Shown: in pieces, positions 11,173 to 20,077 of the stretch
Layout of the letters: each line of letters opens with the position of its first letter
Numbering within the stretch: position 1 is the stretch's first letter
Assembly (NCBI RefSeq): GCF_028890305.1
Contig: NZ_JARBXM010000001.1
Coordinates: 374,501 to 438,500, forward strand
Source: Candidatus Methanosphaera massiliense
Lineage (GTDB): Archaea; Methanobacteriota; Methanobacteria; Methanobacteriales; Methanobacteriaceae
Length of the DNA: 64,000 nucleotides
Reading direction: 5' to 3'
Made by a program: the position numbers and the translations under genes
The notes under the pieces: model-generated
Seen by the model: the letters and a program-made list of their open reading frames with translations, nothing else
Told to the model about the DNA's origin: nothing
Database searches by the model: none

Positions 11173-11246
11173 CGGGCCCGACGGGAGTTGAACCCGCGAC
11201 CGCCTGGTTAAAAGCCAGGCGCTCTCCCAGACTGAGCTACGAGCCC
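11173..11246 (-). tRNA. tRNA-Lys(UUU), copy 1
   Basis: Complete cloverleaf on the minus strand: acceptor GGGCUCG/CGGGCCC, anticodon stem CCUGG/CCAGG with loop CUUUUAA (anticodon UUU), T-arm GCGGG-UUCAACU-CCCGU, discriminator G, no encoded CCA. It is identical to the copy at 11331-11404, and the first nine or so flanking bases upstream of the 5' end match too, pointing to a recent tandem duplication. Confidence 0.95.
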
Positions 11247-11330
11247 CTATGTAAAAATATTATCAATTTTAACAACATGTAATATTGCTGTAATTAATAA
11301 TAATAATCAAAAATTAAGTTAAAATATTAG

Positions 11331-11404
11331 CGGGCCCGACGGGAGTTGAACCCGCGACCGCCTGGTTAAAAGCCAGGCGCTCTCCCAGACTGAGCTACGA
11401 GCCC
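11331..11404 (-). tRNA. tRNA-Lys(UUU), copy 2
   Basis: Identical over 74 nt to the Lys(UUU) gene at 11173-11246, anticodon UUU in loop CUUUUAA. It lies only 9 nt after the tRNA-Asp gene on the same strand, so it is probably processed from a common precursor. Confidence 0.95.
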
Positions 11405-11413
11405 CTATGTAAA

Positions 11414-11485
11414 CGCCGTGGCCGGGATTTGAACCCGAGTCGCAGGCTCGACAGGCCTGCATGATAGCCTCTACACTACCACGGC
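11414..11485 (-). tRNA. tRNA-Asp(GUC)
   Basis: The minus strand gives acceptor GCCGUGG/CCACGGC, anticodon loop CUGUCGA (anticodon GUC), T-arm CGGG-loop-CCCG and discriminator G. It lies just upstream of the second tRNA-Lys(UUU) on the minus strand. Confidence 0.95.
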
Positions 11486-11623
11486 ATATTAAATATATTA
11501 TGCATTGTATTTTTCATATACAAAGCAACTAGTTTACTATTTAACTTTAATAGTATTTAAACTTAACTATCTTACATGTTATAAGATAAAGTAAAATTTA
11601 TAATTAATAAAATTATAAAGGTA

Positions 11624-11697
<74 letters not shown>

Positions 11698-11703
11698 TAA
11701 ATA

Positions 11704-11778
<75 letters not shown>

Positions 11779-11791
11779 ACGTAAAATTTAG

Positions 11792-11865
11792 AGCCCCAGG
11801 GGGGAATTGAACCCCCGACCGCTTGATTACAAGTCAAGCGCTCCACCAGACTGAGCTACTGAGGC
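11792..11865 (-). tRNA. tRNA-Thr(UGU)
   Basis: The minus strand gives acceptor GCCUCAG/CUGGGGC (with G-U pairs), anticodon stem CUUGA/UCAAG with loop CUUGUAA (anticodon UGU), T-arm GGGGG-UUCAAUU-CCCCC and discriminator U. It is the first tRNA of the seven-gene minus-strand cluster. Confidence 0.95.
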
Positions 11866-11876
11866 ATCTAAAGTAT

Positions 11877-11903
11877 TTAACACTATATCGTATAAAGTGT
11901 TAA
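11877..11903. other. Perfect 8-bp inverted repeat just upstream of tRNA-Thr
   Basis: TTAACACT (11877-11884) and AGTGTTAA (11896-11903) flank an 11-nt A/T spacer, ending 12 nt before the 5' end of tRNA-Thr. A TATA-like TTTATATA on the minus strand lies at 11933-11940. It could be a precursor leader hairpin or a protein site; the role is unknown. Confidence 0.35.
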
Positions 11904-12039
11904 GAGCTATTAATTATTTTAGTTAACCATAGTATATAAATGTTACTGTTTGATTAAATCAAATAATAAAAAATCACTTAAAAAAGATATAAAAAGAAAA
12001 AAATAACAATAATACCTCAGAAAATTCTGAAAAAATTAT

Positions 12040-13269
12040 TTAATTCTTATTTAATTTAGCAGAATCAATTAAAGCTTTTACAGCAGGTAATTCTTCACCA
12101 GCAATGAGATTTATACTTGCTCCACCACCACTACTAATATGGGTAATATCATCATCTAAATCCATATTACTTGCAGCAGCTGCTAAATGTCCTCCACCAA
12201 TTATAGAAAATCCCTTTGATTCAGCCATAGTGTTTAATAAAGATTCTGTTCCTAATTCAAATCCTTCTTTCTCAAAGACTCCTGCTGGTCCATTTGCAAA
12301 TAATGTTTTTGCTAATAGGATTTTTTGATTATATATTTCAATTGTTTTACTACCTATATCATATATTGGTAAATTAGGAATATTATCAATAGGATATTCT
12401 ACTCTTTTATCATCTTCGAGAATAGCTAAATCTACAGGCAAGATTATTTTATCAGAGTAATCTTTTAGTAAATCTTTTGCTATATCAATATACTCTTCAA
12501 ATCCTCTCTCTATAATAAAATTATAATTATATTCTTTTAAGTCAATTCCTTTAGCTACTAAAAATATATTAGCTACTAATCCTGTTGTTAATATATAATC
12601 AGCACTATCAGTTTTTAATGCATTAGCCATTACATTAATAGAATCATCTGCTTTAATTCCTCCAAGTACATATACTCTTGGTTCTTTAGCATTATCTAGT
12701 ATTCCATATAAGGAGTTTAGTTCTAGTTCCATCACTCTTCCAGCAACTGCTGGTAGAACTTTAGCAAAGCCTATTATGGATGTTTGAGATCTATGTGCTG
12801 TTGCAAATGCATCATTTACAAAATAATCTGCTAGTGGTGCTAATGTTTTTACCATGTATGTATTACTTTGTTCTTCTGGTGTTAGTTTTGGCATTTCCTC
12901 TGAGTAGAATCTTACATTCTCTAATAATGCTATTTCTCCATTTACCATGTTTTTGATTATATCCTGTGCTTGCCTTGAGAATATTGAGTCAACGTATTGT
13001 ACTTCTTTTCCTAGAATATTGGATAGTGCTAATGCATGTTGTTTAAGTGGTGTGAAATCTGATTTTCCAGGCCTACTTTGATGTGCTAATATTACTACTT
13101 TTGCTCCTTTCTCTGATAATTCCTTGATTGTTTTTGAATGTAGAACTAATCTAGTATCATCTAATAAATCACCACTTAATGGGTCTACTGGAGAATTGAT
13201 ATCCACTCTTAGTAGTACTGTTTTTCCTTCAAAATCAAAATCATCTATTGTATTAAATTTATAATCCAT
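12040..13269 (-). CDS. pgk: Phosphoglycerate kinase
   Basis: Converts 1,3-bisphosphoglycerate and ADP to 3-phosphoglycerate and ATP, or the reverse in gluconeogenesis, the main direction in methanogens. The 409 residues match archaeal enzymes. The substrate-binding segment LLRVDINSPVDP (near 19-30) is a variant of the usual RVDFNVP. Also seen are AHQSRPG, FVNDAFATAHRSQTS, VLGGIKADDS in the hinge and the C-terminal SGGGASINLIAGEELPAV. It is followed upstream by tpiA on the same strand with a 36-nt gap, so the two sugar-phosphate genes probably form an operon. Confidence 0.97.
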   Translation of the reverse strand: MDYKFNTIDDFDFEGKTVLLRVDINSPVDPLSGDLLDDTRLVLHSKTIKELSEKGAKVVILAHQSRPGKSDFTPLKQHALALSNILGKEVQYVDSIFSRQAQDIIKNMVNGEIALLENVRFYSEEMPKLTPEEQSNTYMVKTLAPLADYFVNDAFATAHRSQTSIIGFAKVLPAVAGRVMELELNSLYGILDNAKEPRVYVLGGIKADDSINVMANALKTDSADYILTTGLVANIFLVAKGIDLKEYNYNFIIERGFEEYIDIAKDLLKDYSDKIILPVDLAILEDDKRVEYPIDNIPNLPIYDIGSKTIEIYNQKILLAKTLFANGPAGVFEKEGFELGTESLLNTMAESKGFSIIGGGHLAAAASNMDLDDDITHISSGGGASINLIAGEELPAVKALIDSAKLNKN

Positions 13270-13305
13270 GTAAAATAACCCCTAATATTCAATAGACTAG
13301 TTGGT

Positions 13306-13983
13306 TTAGATTAAACTTACTAAATCTATTAATGCTTGTTTCTGATCATCAGCTTTAATAATTCCTGAAGCTAAAAGAACTCCTTCAGCACCAAGTTCTA
13401 AAGCTGCTTTCATGTCTTCACCTGTTGATATTCCAGCTCCACATAGTACTGGAATATTATTGTTGATTTTATGTATTTCTTCCACTGTTTTTTCAACAAC
13501 TTCAGGACTTGCTTTAGATACTGGTATTCCTGTACCTATTAATTCTGGTGGTTCAATAGCTATATAATCTGGATTAAAAGATGCGGCTGCAGCACTTGTT
13601 TTTACGTTATTAGTGCATAATACACTTGTTAAATTAAGTTGTTTTGATTTTTCTACTATTGCATCTATGTCTGCGAGTGTTAATCTCTGTTCTGAATGAT
13701 TGATTAAGGTACCTGTTATTCCTGTTTCTTTAAGTGCTTCAGGTAATGTAGAGCCTGTGTGTCCTCCTGGTGTTATATTATCCATATGTTGAGAATATAC
13801 TGGAATATCTACTGCTTCAATAATTGGATATAAATCAACTGCTTGTGGTGCAATTGCCATATTTACACCTGTTTCATCACTTGCTTCTTGAACATATTGT
13901 GATAACGTTACTGCATTCTTACCTGTTGATTCTGCATATGTTTTATAATTTAGTATTATTATTGGTGTTTCCTTTTTAGTCAT
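13306..13983 (-). CDS. tpiA: Triosephosphate isomerase (archaeal type)
   Basis: Interconverts dihydroxyacetone phosphate and glyceraldehyde 3-phosphate. At 225 residues it has the short archaeal TIM-barrel form. Catalytic positions are visible: Asn12 and Lys14 in LNYKTY, His96 in INHSEQR and Glu144 in IEPPELIGTG. The phosphate-binding CGAGIS and EGVLLASG motifs follow. It lies 36 nt before pgk, which agrees with a shared lower glycolytic/gluconeogenic operon. Confidence 0.96.
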   Translation of the reverse strand: MTKKETPIIILNYKTYAESTGKNAVTLSQYVQEASDETGVNMAIAPQAVDLYPIIEAVDIPVYSQHMDNITPGGHTGSTLPEALKETGITGTLINHSEQRLTLADIDAIVEKSKQLNLTSVLCTNNVKTSAAAASFNPDYIAIEPPELIGTGIPVSKASPEVVEKTVEEIHKINNNIPVLCGAGISTGEDMKAALELGAEGVLLASGIIKADDQKQALIDLVSLI

Positions 13984-14161
13984 AAAATTACCTACTAATC
14001 AAAAAAGTTAATTTCTATATTATATATTACATAGAAATTCTATTACTTGTTAATATATTATATCTTAATTATTATTATAGTAATTTAATTTAATAGGATG
14101 AGTTGAGGTATTTTTTTTAAATTATATTTTTATCTAAGAACTGACAAATATAGAAAGTAAT

Positions 14162-15109
14162 ATGTTAATTTCAGAAAAAAAACAAAAAGATTTAGAAAAG
14201 AAAGGTTATCGTTTTGCAGGAGATAAGTTACATGCTGCAAATAAGATATGTCATTGGACTAGAAAGAGTATAGTTGATGAAGGTACTTGTTATAAAGAAC
14301 AATTTTATGGTATTAAAAGTCATAGATGTTTACAGATGTCACCTTCAGTCCCTTATTGTCAAAATAAATGCTTATTTTGTTGGAGAGATACTGAAATAAC
14401 AAAAACATCATGGGATACTGATGATTATGATGATCCAAAAACTATAATAGAGGACTGTATTAACAATCAGAAGCAGTTATTATGTGGATTTTTTGGTAAT
14501 GAAAATGCTAATCCTAAAAAATTAGAAGAATGTGTTAAACCAAACAATGCTGCTCTAAGTCTTGCAGGTGAACCTTTATTATATCCTGAAATTAATCAGT
14601 TAATTGAAGAATTTCATAAACAGGATTTCACAACATTTCTTGTTAGTAACGGTGAATCCCCTGAAAAAATACAAGCTCTTGAAGACCATGAACCAACACA
14701 ATTATATTTATCACTAGATGCACCTAATGAAGAAATATATCGTAAAGTATGTAAACCTCAAGTAAATAATAGTTGGCAAAAATTACAGGAAAGTATTGAA
14801 TTATTATCTAGTATAGATACTAGAAAAGTTCTCAGAATAACTTCAGTAAAAAACTTGAATATGACACATGCTAGTGAATATGCTAAAATTATTGAAAATA
14901 GTGATATTGATTATGTTGAAATAAAAGCATACATGTTTGTGGGAGATTCTAGAAATAGACTTGAATGGGAGAATATGCCTAAAAGTGTAGACATCCAAAA
15001 ATTTGCACAGGATGTAGCTAATGAAACTAGTATGGAAATTATAGATGAAGTAGAGAAAAGTAGAGTATTATTACTTGGTGATAAAAAACCACGTAAATAT
15101 AATAACTAA
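14162..15109 (+). CDS. taw1: Radical SAM enzyme TYW1/Taw1 of wyosine synthesis
   Basis: Forms the tricyclic imidazopurine (imG-14) from m1G37 of tRNA-Phe using pyruvate, SAM and Fe-S clusters. The radical SAM cluster motif CQNKCLFCW is near residues 62-70. Upstream lies a second Cys set (CHWTRK, CYKEQFYG, HRC) typical of archaeal Taw1, which bind a second cluster. SLAGEPLLYPEI and LSLDAPNEE follow in the barrel. The 315-residue length is typical. No clear ribosome binding site precedes the ATG; a TATA-like AAATTATATTTTT lies about 35 nt upstream, so the mRNA leader is short. Confidence 0.93.
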   Translation: MLISEKKQKDLEKKGYRFAGDKLHAANKICHWTRKSIVDEGTCYKEQFYGIKSHRCLQMSPSVPYCQNKCLFCWRDTEITKTSWDTDDYDDPKTIIEDCINNQKQLLCGFFGNENANPKKLEECVKPNNAALSLAGEPLLYPEINQLIEEFHKQDFTTFLVSNGESPEKIQALEDHEPTQLYLSLDAPNEEIYRKVCKPQVNNSWQKLQESIELLSSIDTRKVLRITSVKNLNMTHASEYAKIIENSDIDYVEIKAYMFVGDSRNRLEWENMPKSVDIQKFAQDVANETSMEIIDEVEKSRVLLLGDKKPRKYNN

Positions 15110-15141
15110 TAGGTTAATTATAATATTAGAGGTGAAAAATT

Positions 15142-16056
15142 ATGTGGGGAAAAATAGTTGGTGTAATAATTTTAATAATTATTGCAGTAGGATTATTTGT
15201 ACCTGTAGGATCAATCACTAATACTGTAAGCAACGACAATAACACAAGTGACGTTGCTGTTACCTACGGAGAAACAACATATAATAACGGAAACTATAAA
15301 AATACAGTTGACCAATACTTCCAAGATAATGGAAACCTTGACTTAAACCATGTTAAACAAACAGTAATCACAGCAGATGATGTTAATAAAATATCCGGTG
15401 ACATAAGTCATAAAACATATAATTCCAATCAAGTATTATCTTGTGCAATGGTTGAATTAAACACTAATGATGATATTCAAGTAGATGTTGATAAATCAAA
15501 AATTACCACAGTAACAGAAAGCATGTATAAATCTGCATTAAATTCTTCTGGTATAACTAAAGGTCATGTAATTGTAACATCACCAACAACAGCTACTGGT
15601 GAATCAGCACTTGCAGGTGTAATGAAATCATATGAAACAGCAACTGGTAAAGAAATTCCAAGTGATTTGAAAGACGCAGCAAACAATGAGATCTATACTG
15701 AAAGTCAAGTAGTAAACAACACTAATGCTAGTGCAGATGACGTTGCAAATCTTGTTTCACAGGCAAAAGAACAAGCAAGTCAACAAAACACAACTGATAA
15801 TCAGACTATAACAAATATAGTAAATAATGTAGCAAGTAACAATAACATCAACCTATCAAACAATGATGTAAATCTCATAGTACAATCAGTATCACAGAGT
15901 CAGTCCGTGAAAGACCAAGCTACTGATTACCAATCACAGATATCTGATTATGTTGATAATAATGGTTCACAATCATTATTCCAACAATTATGGGAGATGC
16001 TACAATCATTAATAAATAATAATGGAAGTAGTAGTAATACTAACTACTCCAATTAA
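15142..16056 (+). CDS. Secreted or membrane-anchored DUF1002-type protein
   Basis: 304 residues. Residues 6-28 form a hydrophobic signal/anchor helix (VGVIILIIIAVGLFVPVG), and the rest is hydrophilic and rich in Asn, Ser, Thr and Gln, so it is probably extracytoplasmic. The segment VAVTYGETTYNNGNYK and the later GHVIVTSPTTATGESALAGV resemble DUF1002 proteins, known from Firmicutes and methanogens and of unknown function. The tail is Asn/Ser-rich. AGAGGTGA precedes the ATG. It lies 32 nt downstream of taw1. Function is not known. Confidence 0.75.
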   Translation: MWGKIVGVIILIIIAVGLFVPVGSITNTVSNDNNTSDVAVTYGETTYNNGNYKNTVDQYFQDNGNLDLNHVKQTVITADDVNKISGDISHKTYNSNQVLSCAMVELNTNDDIQVDVDKSKITTVTESMYKSALNSSGITKGHVIVTSPTTATGESALAGVMKSYETATGKEIPSDLKDAANNEIYTESQVVNNTNASADDVANLVSQAKEQASQQNTTDNQTITNIVNNVASNNNINLSNNDVNLIVQSVSQSQSVKDQATDYQSQISDYVDNNGSQSLFQQLWEMLQSLINNNGSSSNTNYSN

Positions 16057-16195
16057 CATTCTCCTCCTAAATAATTTTTTTTATAAGGTTCTTATTTTAT
16101 CAATAATTTAATCTAAAAAAATAGTAGTTTTTATAATTTAATCTAAAAAAGTAGAAATGAAAAAATTAGTAAAAAAAATTAGGAATATGAATTAT

Positions 16196-17302
16196 TTATA
16201 ATTCATTTAAAATAGAAACAGCCTTTTTAGCTGCTCTTTCCATAGAAGTTTCGAAAGGTATATTATGTTCTCTTAATATTCTTTGACCTTCTTCTTCATT
16301 TGTACCAGTTAATCTAATAACCATAGGTACTTTAACTTCCATTTCATTAGCTACATCTACAACAGCATTAGCTACATCATCAGCCCTAGTGATACCACCG
16401 AGACAATTTAAGAAAATAACTTTAACATTAGGATTTTTAAGAACTAATTCTAATGCCTGTGTGATACTTTCCTCTGATGCTCCTCCACCAACATCTAAAA
16501 ATGTAGCTGGTTCTCCACCATAATATTTTATTAAATCCATACCAGTTAATGTTAAACCTGCACCATTACCAATAACAGCAATGTTACCGTCAAGTTTTAC
16601 ATATGCAAATTTTTCATCTTTGAACTCATCGAATTCTTTGAGTTTTGTGTGTCTGAAGAATGCATCATCATCTATTGCCATCTTAGCATCTGCTGCAATG
16701 AATCCGTCAGTTGTTTTCATTAGTGGATTTATTTCTGCTACAGTTGCATCATATTCTTTAAAGACATTGTATAGTTTCCAAATGAAATTACCTACTTCAG
16801 AGATTTCACTTGTGTCTACTCCCATCTCTAATGCTATATTACGAGCTTGATATGGCATGAATTCCTCTAGTGGTTCAACATATTTTTTAACTATTTTTTC
16901 TGGTGTTTCTTTTGCTACTTGTTCAATGTCCATTCCACCAGCAGTACTTGCCATGATTAATGGTTTTTTAGCATCTCTATCTAGAATAATTGAAAGATAA
17001 TATTCATTAATTTTATTTTCAACTTTTTCTTCTATGAGTACTTTTGTTACTCTTTCACCTTTGATTCTTTTTTGGAATAATTCTTCAGTACGTTCTGCTG
17101 CTTCTTCTGGAGTATCTGCAAATAATATTCCTCCAGCTTTTCCACGTCCACCAGATAATACTTGTGATTTTACAGCTACTGGTTTGTCCATTTTTTTAGC
17201 TATTTCTGCTGCTTCTTCAGGAGAGTGTGCTAAATGACTTTCTGGTACTTTGATGTTACCTCTTTTAAATATGTTTTTTGCTACGTATTCATGTATATTC
17301 AT
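16196..17302 (-). CDS. sucC: Succinyl-CoA synthetase (ADP-forming) subunit beta
   Basis: ATP-grasp subunit of succinyl-CoA synthetase. In methanogens it makes succinyl-CoA for 2-oxoglutarate synthesis in the incomplete reductive TCA branch. The 368 residues include the N-terminal MNIHEYVAKNIF, the ATP-grasp part KSQVLSGGRGKAGG (near 44-57), and the CoA-ligase-type GNGAGLTLTGMDLI and LDVGGGASEESI. It closes the korD-korA-korB-korC-sucC operon, 11 nt after korC. The alpha subunit sucD is not in this window. Confidence 0.95.
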   Translation of the reverse strand: MNIHEYVAKNIFKRGNIKVPESHLAHSPEEAAEIAKKMDKPVAVKSQVLSGGRGKAGGILFADTPEEAAERTEELFQKRIKGERVTKVLIEEKVENKINEYYLSIILDRDAKKPLIMASTAGGMDIEQVAKETPEKIVKKYVEPLEEFMPYQARNIALEMGVDTSEISEVGNFIWKLYNVFKEYDATVAEINPLMKTTDGFIAADAKMAIDDDAFFRHTKLKEFDEFKDEKFAYVKLDGNIAVIGNGAGLTLTGMDLIKYYGGEPATFLDVGGGASEESITQALELVLKNPNVKVIFLNCLGGITRADDVANAVVDVANEMEVKVPMVIRLTGTNEEEGQRILREHNIPFETSMERAAKKAVSILNEL

Positions 17303-17313
17303 GGTTGAATCAC

Positions 17314-17868
17314 CTACTCTTTGTTTACTATTTTTGTTCCAACTTCAAATGCTTTTAGGTTCATTTCTTCAGTTCCTTTAGGTACACTGTCGAGTATTGC
17401 TTTCTTAGCTGCTTCTTCAGAAATCATTCCTGTTATCTCTACAAATGACCCTAACATTACTATGTTGGCTACAATTTTTCGTCCTATTTTTTTATCAGCT
17501 GCGAATGTTGCTCTTGATTTATATAGAACTATGTTTCTTTCATTGATGATTTCTGATATTTCTTCTTCATGTACAAGATTAGGGTCTATAATTAAAGTTG
17601 CATTTTCCTGAATATCATCTATGTACTTCATTAATGCCTCGTGAGACATTGCTACAAATATTTTTGGATGTTCTACTTTCGGATAATCTATCTCTTCATC
17701 ACTTATTACTACTTCTGTACGTGATGCTCCTCCTCTTGCTTCTGGACCATAGGATTGTGTTTGTACTGCATATTTTCCATCATATAATGATGCTGCTTTA
17801 GATATTACAATACCACACATTAATACTCCCTGTCCACCAAATCCAGCTATTCTTATATCAGTTCTCAT
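17314..17868 (-). CDS. korC: 2-oxoglutarate:ferredoxin oxidoreductase subunit gamma
   Basis: 184-residue gamma subunit of the 2-oxoacid:ferredoxin oxidoreductase family, starting with the family signature RIAGFGGQGVLMCGIV (near 6-21) and SYGPEARGGASRTEVVIS. It is part of the four-subunit enzyme that carboxylates succinyl-CoA to 2-oxoglutarate with reduced ferredoxin. It lies 3 nt after korB and 11 nt before sucC. Its assignment to Kor rather than Por or Vor rests on linkage to sucC and the KorA/KorB sequences. Confidence 0.93.
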   Translation of the reverse strand: MRTDIRIAGFGGQGVLMCGIVISKAASLYDGKYAVQTQSYGPEARGGASRTEVVISDEEIDYPKVEHPKIFVAMSHEALMKYIDDIQENATLIIDPNLVHEEEISEIINERNIVLYKSRATFAADKKIGRKIVANIVMLGSFVEITGMISEEAAKKAILDSVPKGTEEMNLKAFEVGTKIVNKE

Positions 17869-17871
17869 ATC

Positions 17872-18744
17872 TTAATCCCCCATATATGCTTTGTTAATAT
17901 TTTCATCTGGGTCGATATCAGAGTGTTCTTTAATTACTTCTTCAATAGAATCTACGTATTCTTTTCTTGGTTTATTTACATAAATTCCAGTAATTATTTT
18001 TCCTTTTAATTCTTCAGAAGACATATCTTTTGCTTTTTCAATGGTAATAGTGTTTTCTTTAAACCAGTTAAGCATAGCAATTGGTGTTTTCATTTTATTT
18101 TTACGTCCATAATATGTTGGACATTGAGATACTACTTCTATGAATGAAAATCCCTTGTTTTCTAATCCTTGTTTGATTGCTTCTGATACTTGAATAGGTT
18201 GAGCTGTAGTATATTTTGCTACGAAAGAGGCTCCTGCTGCTTTTACTACTGCGGATATATTAAATGGTTGATCAGTAGATCCATATGGTGCAGTAGTTGC
18301 ATAACTACCTTCAGGACTTGTTGGACTTATTTGACCTCCAGTCATACCATAAATATCATTATTTATACATACTACTGTTAAATCAATATTTCTACGTGCT
18401 GCATGAATTAAGTGATTTCCACCTATTGATGTTGCATCACCATCACCTGTAACTACAACAATATCCTGTTTTGGATTTGCTATTTTAAGACCAGTAGCAT
18501 ATGCTATTGCTCTACCGTGTGTTGTATGTAATGAATCACATTTCACATATCCAGGTATTCTTGAAGAACATCCGATACCTGATACCATACTAATATTATC
18601 AAATGATTTATCAGATAATTCTATTGCATTGAATATAGTGTTTAGTACAACACCGTTTCCACATCCTGGACAAAATATATGAGGTAATCTTTCCTGCCTT
18701 AAATATTTCATAAATCTATGAGGGTGTTCTAAAGTTTTATCCAT
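17872..18744 (-). CDS. korB: 2-oxoglutarate:ferredoxin oxidoreductase subunit beta
   Basis: Thiamine pyrophosphate-binding subunit, 290 residues. The TPP motif is clear: GDGDATSIGGNH (100-111) through INNDIYGMTGGQ (127-138). Cluster-binding cysteines CPGCG are at 25-29. It forms the 2-oxoglutarate synthase with KorA, KorC and KorD. Gaps to both neighbours are only 3-5 nt, so translation is probably coupled. Confidence 0.95.
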   Translation of the reverse strand: MDKTLEHPHRFMKYLRQERLPHIFCPGCGNGVVLNTIFNAIELSDKSFDNISMVSGIGCSSRIPGYVKCDSLHTTHGRAIAYATGLKIANPKQDIVVVTGDGDATSIGGNHLIHAARRNIDLTVVCINNDIYGMTGGQISPTSPEGSYATTAPYGSTDQPFNISAVVKAAGASFVAKYTTAQPIQVSEAIKQGLENKGFSFIEVVSQCPTYYGRKNKMKTPIAMLNWFKENTITIEKAKDMSSEELKGKIITGIYVNKPRKEYVDSIEEVIKEHSDIDPDENINKAYMGD

Positions 18745-18749
18745 AATTA

Positions 18750-19877
18750 TTAATCCTCCATGATTTTATTTAATATTTCAGATGGTGTATGTAATGCTCC
18801 ACCAATCTTTGGAAGTAATTCTACTTTTGCATGTTTACCTAATACTCTGTCTACTTCAAGATATACTTGTCCTAAATTTAATTCAGGTACTATTATTCTG
18901 TTAGCATTCTTTGTTAATTCAAGTAATTTCTCAGCTGGGAATGGCCATACTACACCAAGCTTAATATATCCTACTTTTAATCCTTTTTCTCTTGCTTGTT
19001 TTACTGCTGTTAATGCAGATCTTGAAGGAATTCCATAACTTAATACAATTGTATCTGCGTCATCAATAAATTTTGCATCAATAATTGACATTTCACTGCT
19101 ATTTTTTAGGATTTTATTACATAACCTGGTAACTAATTCAGTATGTACATCAGCATCATCAGTATTAGGATATCCCCTTTTATCATGTGTTAATCCAGTG
19201 ACATGAATATTAAAACCTTGTCCAAAGGAAGGCATAGGTGCAGTACCATATTTTGGTGCATCATAAGGAAGATATACTCCGTCAGGTTTTTCAGGCATTG
19301 TTCTTGGAACAATTTCTACCTTTTCAGGCACAACAATCTTTTCTCTCATGTGTCCAACAATTTCATCACCCATTACAAATACAGGACATCTGTACTGTTC
19401 AGCTAAGTTAAATGCTTTAACAGTATAATCAAAACACTCCTGTACTGATGAAGGTGCTAATGATATTGTTTCATAATCCCCATGAGCTCCCCAACGTGAT
19501 TGCATCATATCAGCTTGTGCAGATCTTGTTGGTTGTCCCGTAGATGGTGCACCTCTTTGCATGTTAATAATAACTATTGGTGTTTCAGTCATTGCTGCAT
19601 AACCAATATTTTCTTGCATTAATGATATTCCAGGACCACTTGTAGCAGTAACTACTTTTTGACCACCCCAAGAAGCACCTATTATTGCACCAACAGCTGA
19701 AATTTCATCTTCCATTTGAACAAAGTGTCCTCCTACTGTTGGTAATTTTTTTGACATGATTTCAGCAATTTCAGTTGATGGAGTGATTGGGTAACCTGCA
19801 AAGAATCTGCATCCTGCAGCTAATGCTCCAAGTGCACAAGCTTCATTACCCTGTACAAAATATTTTTCATCTGCCAT
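18750..19877 (-). CDS. korA: 2-oxoglutarate:ferredoxin oxidoreductase subunit alpha
   Basis: 375 residues. It begins with FVQGNEACALGALAAGC and FFAGYPITPSTEIAE, the pyrimidine-binding alpha-subunit signature, followed by ATSGPGISLMQENIG and QRGAPSTGQPTRSAQADM. It starts 2 nt after the korD stop and ends 5 nt before korB. Together the cluster gives 2-oxoglutarate for glutamate synthesis. Confidence 0.95.
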   Translation of the reverse strand: MADEKYFVQGNEACALGALAAGCRFFAGYPITPSTEIAEIMSKKLPTVGGHFVQMEDEISAVGAIIGASWGGQKVVTATSGPGISLMQENIGYAAMTETPIVIINMQRGAPSTGQPTRSAQADMMQSRWGAHGDYETISLAPSSVQECFDYTVKAFNLAEQYRCPVFVMGDEIVGHMREKIVVPEKVEIVPRTMPEKPDGVYLPYDAPKYGTAPMPSFGQGFNIHVTGLTHDKRGYPNTDDADVHTELVTRLCNKILKNSSEMSIIDAKFIDDADTIVLSYGIPSRSALTAVKQAREKGLKVGYIKLGVVWPFPAEKLLELTKNANRIIVPELNLGQVYLEVDRVLGKHAKVELLPKIGGALHTPSEILNKIMED

Positions 19878-19879
19878 GT

Positions 19880-20077
19880 TTAATCAGCCTCTATTGAAAT
19901 TACTTGATCAGGACACATTAAAGTGCATAATTGACATTTGACACATTTTGTACTATCTGGAATAGGTACATGTACACCCTTTAAATTTAATTTTTTAGAT
20001 GGAGTGTAAACATCTCTAGGACAAATATCTATACAAATATAGCATCCCTTACATAACTCTTCATTTATGTATATCAT
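19880..20077 (-). CDS. korD: 2-oxoglutarate:ferredoxin oxidoreductase subunit delta (ferredoxin)
   Basis: 65-residue polyferredoxin-type subunit with two [4Fe-4S] motifs: Cys9, 12, 15 and 19 (CKGCYICIDICP), and Cys45, 48, 51 and 55 (CVKCQLCTLMCP). It passes electrons between ferredoxin and the catalytic subunits. It is the first gene of the kor-suc operon. The ATG at 20075-20077 follows an AGGTAA-type site. Confidence 0.94.
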   Translation of the reverse strand: MIYINEELCKGCYICIDICPRDVYTPSKKLNLKGVHVPIPDSTKCVKCQLCTLMCPDQVISIEAD

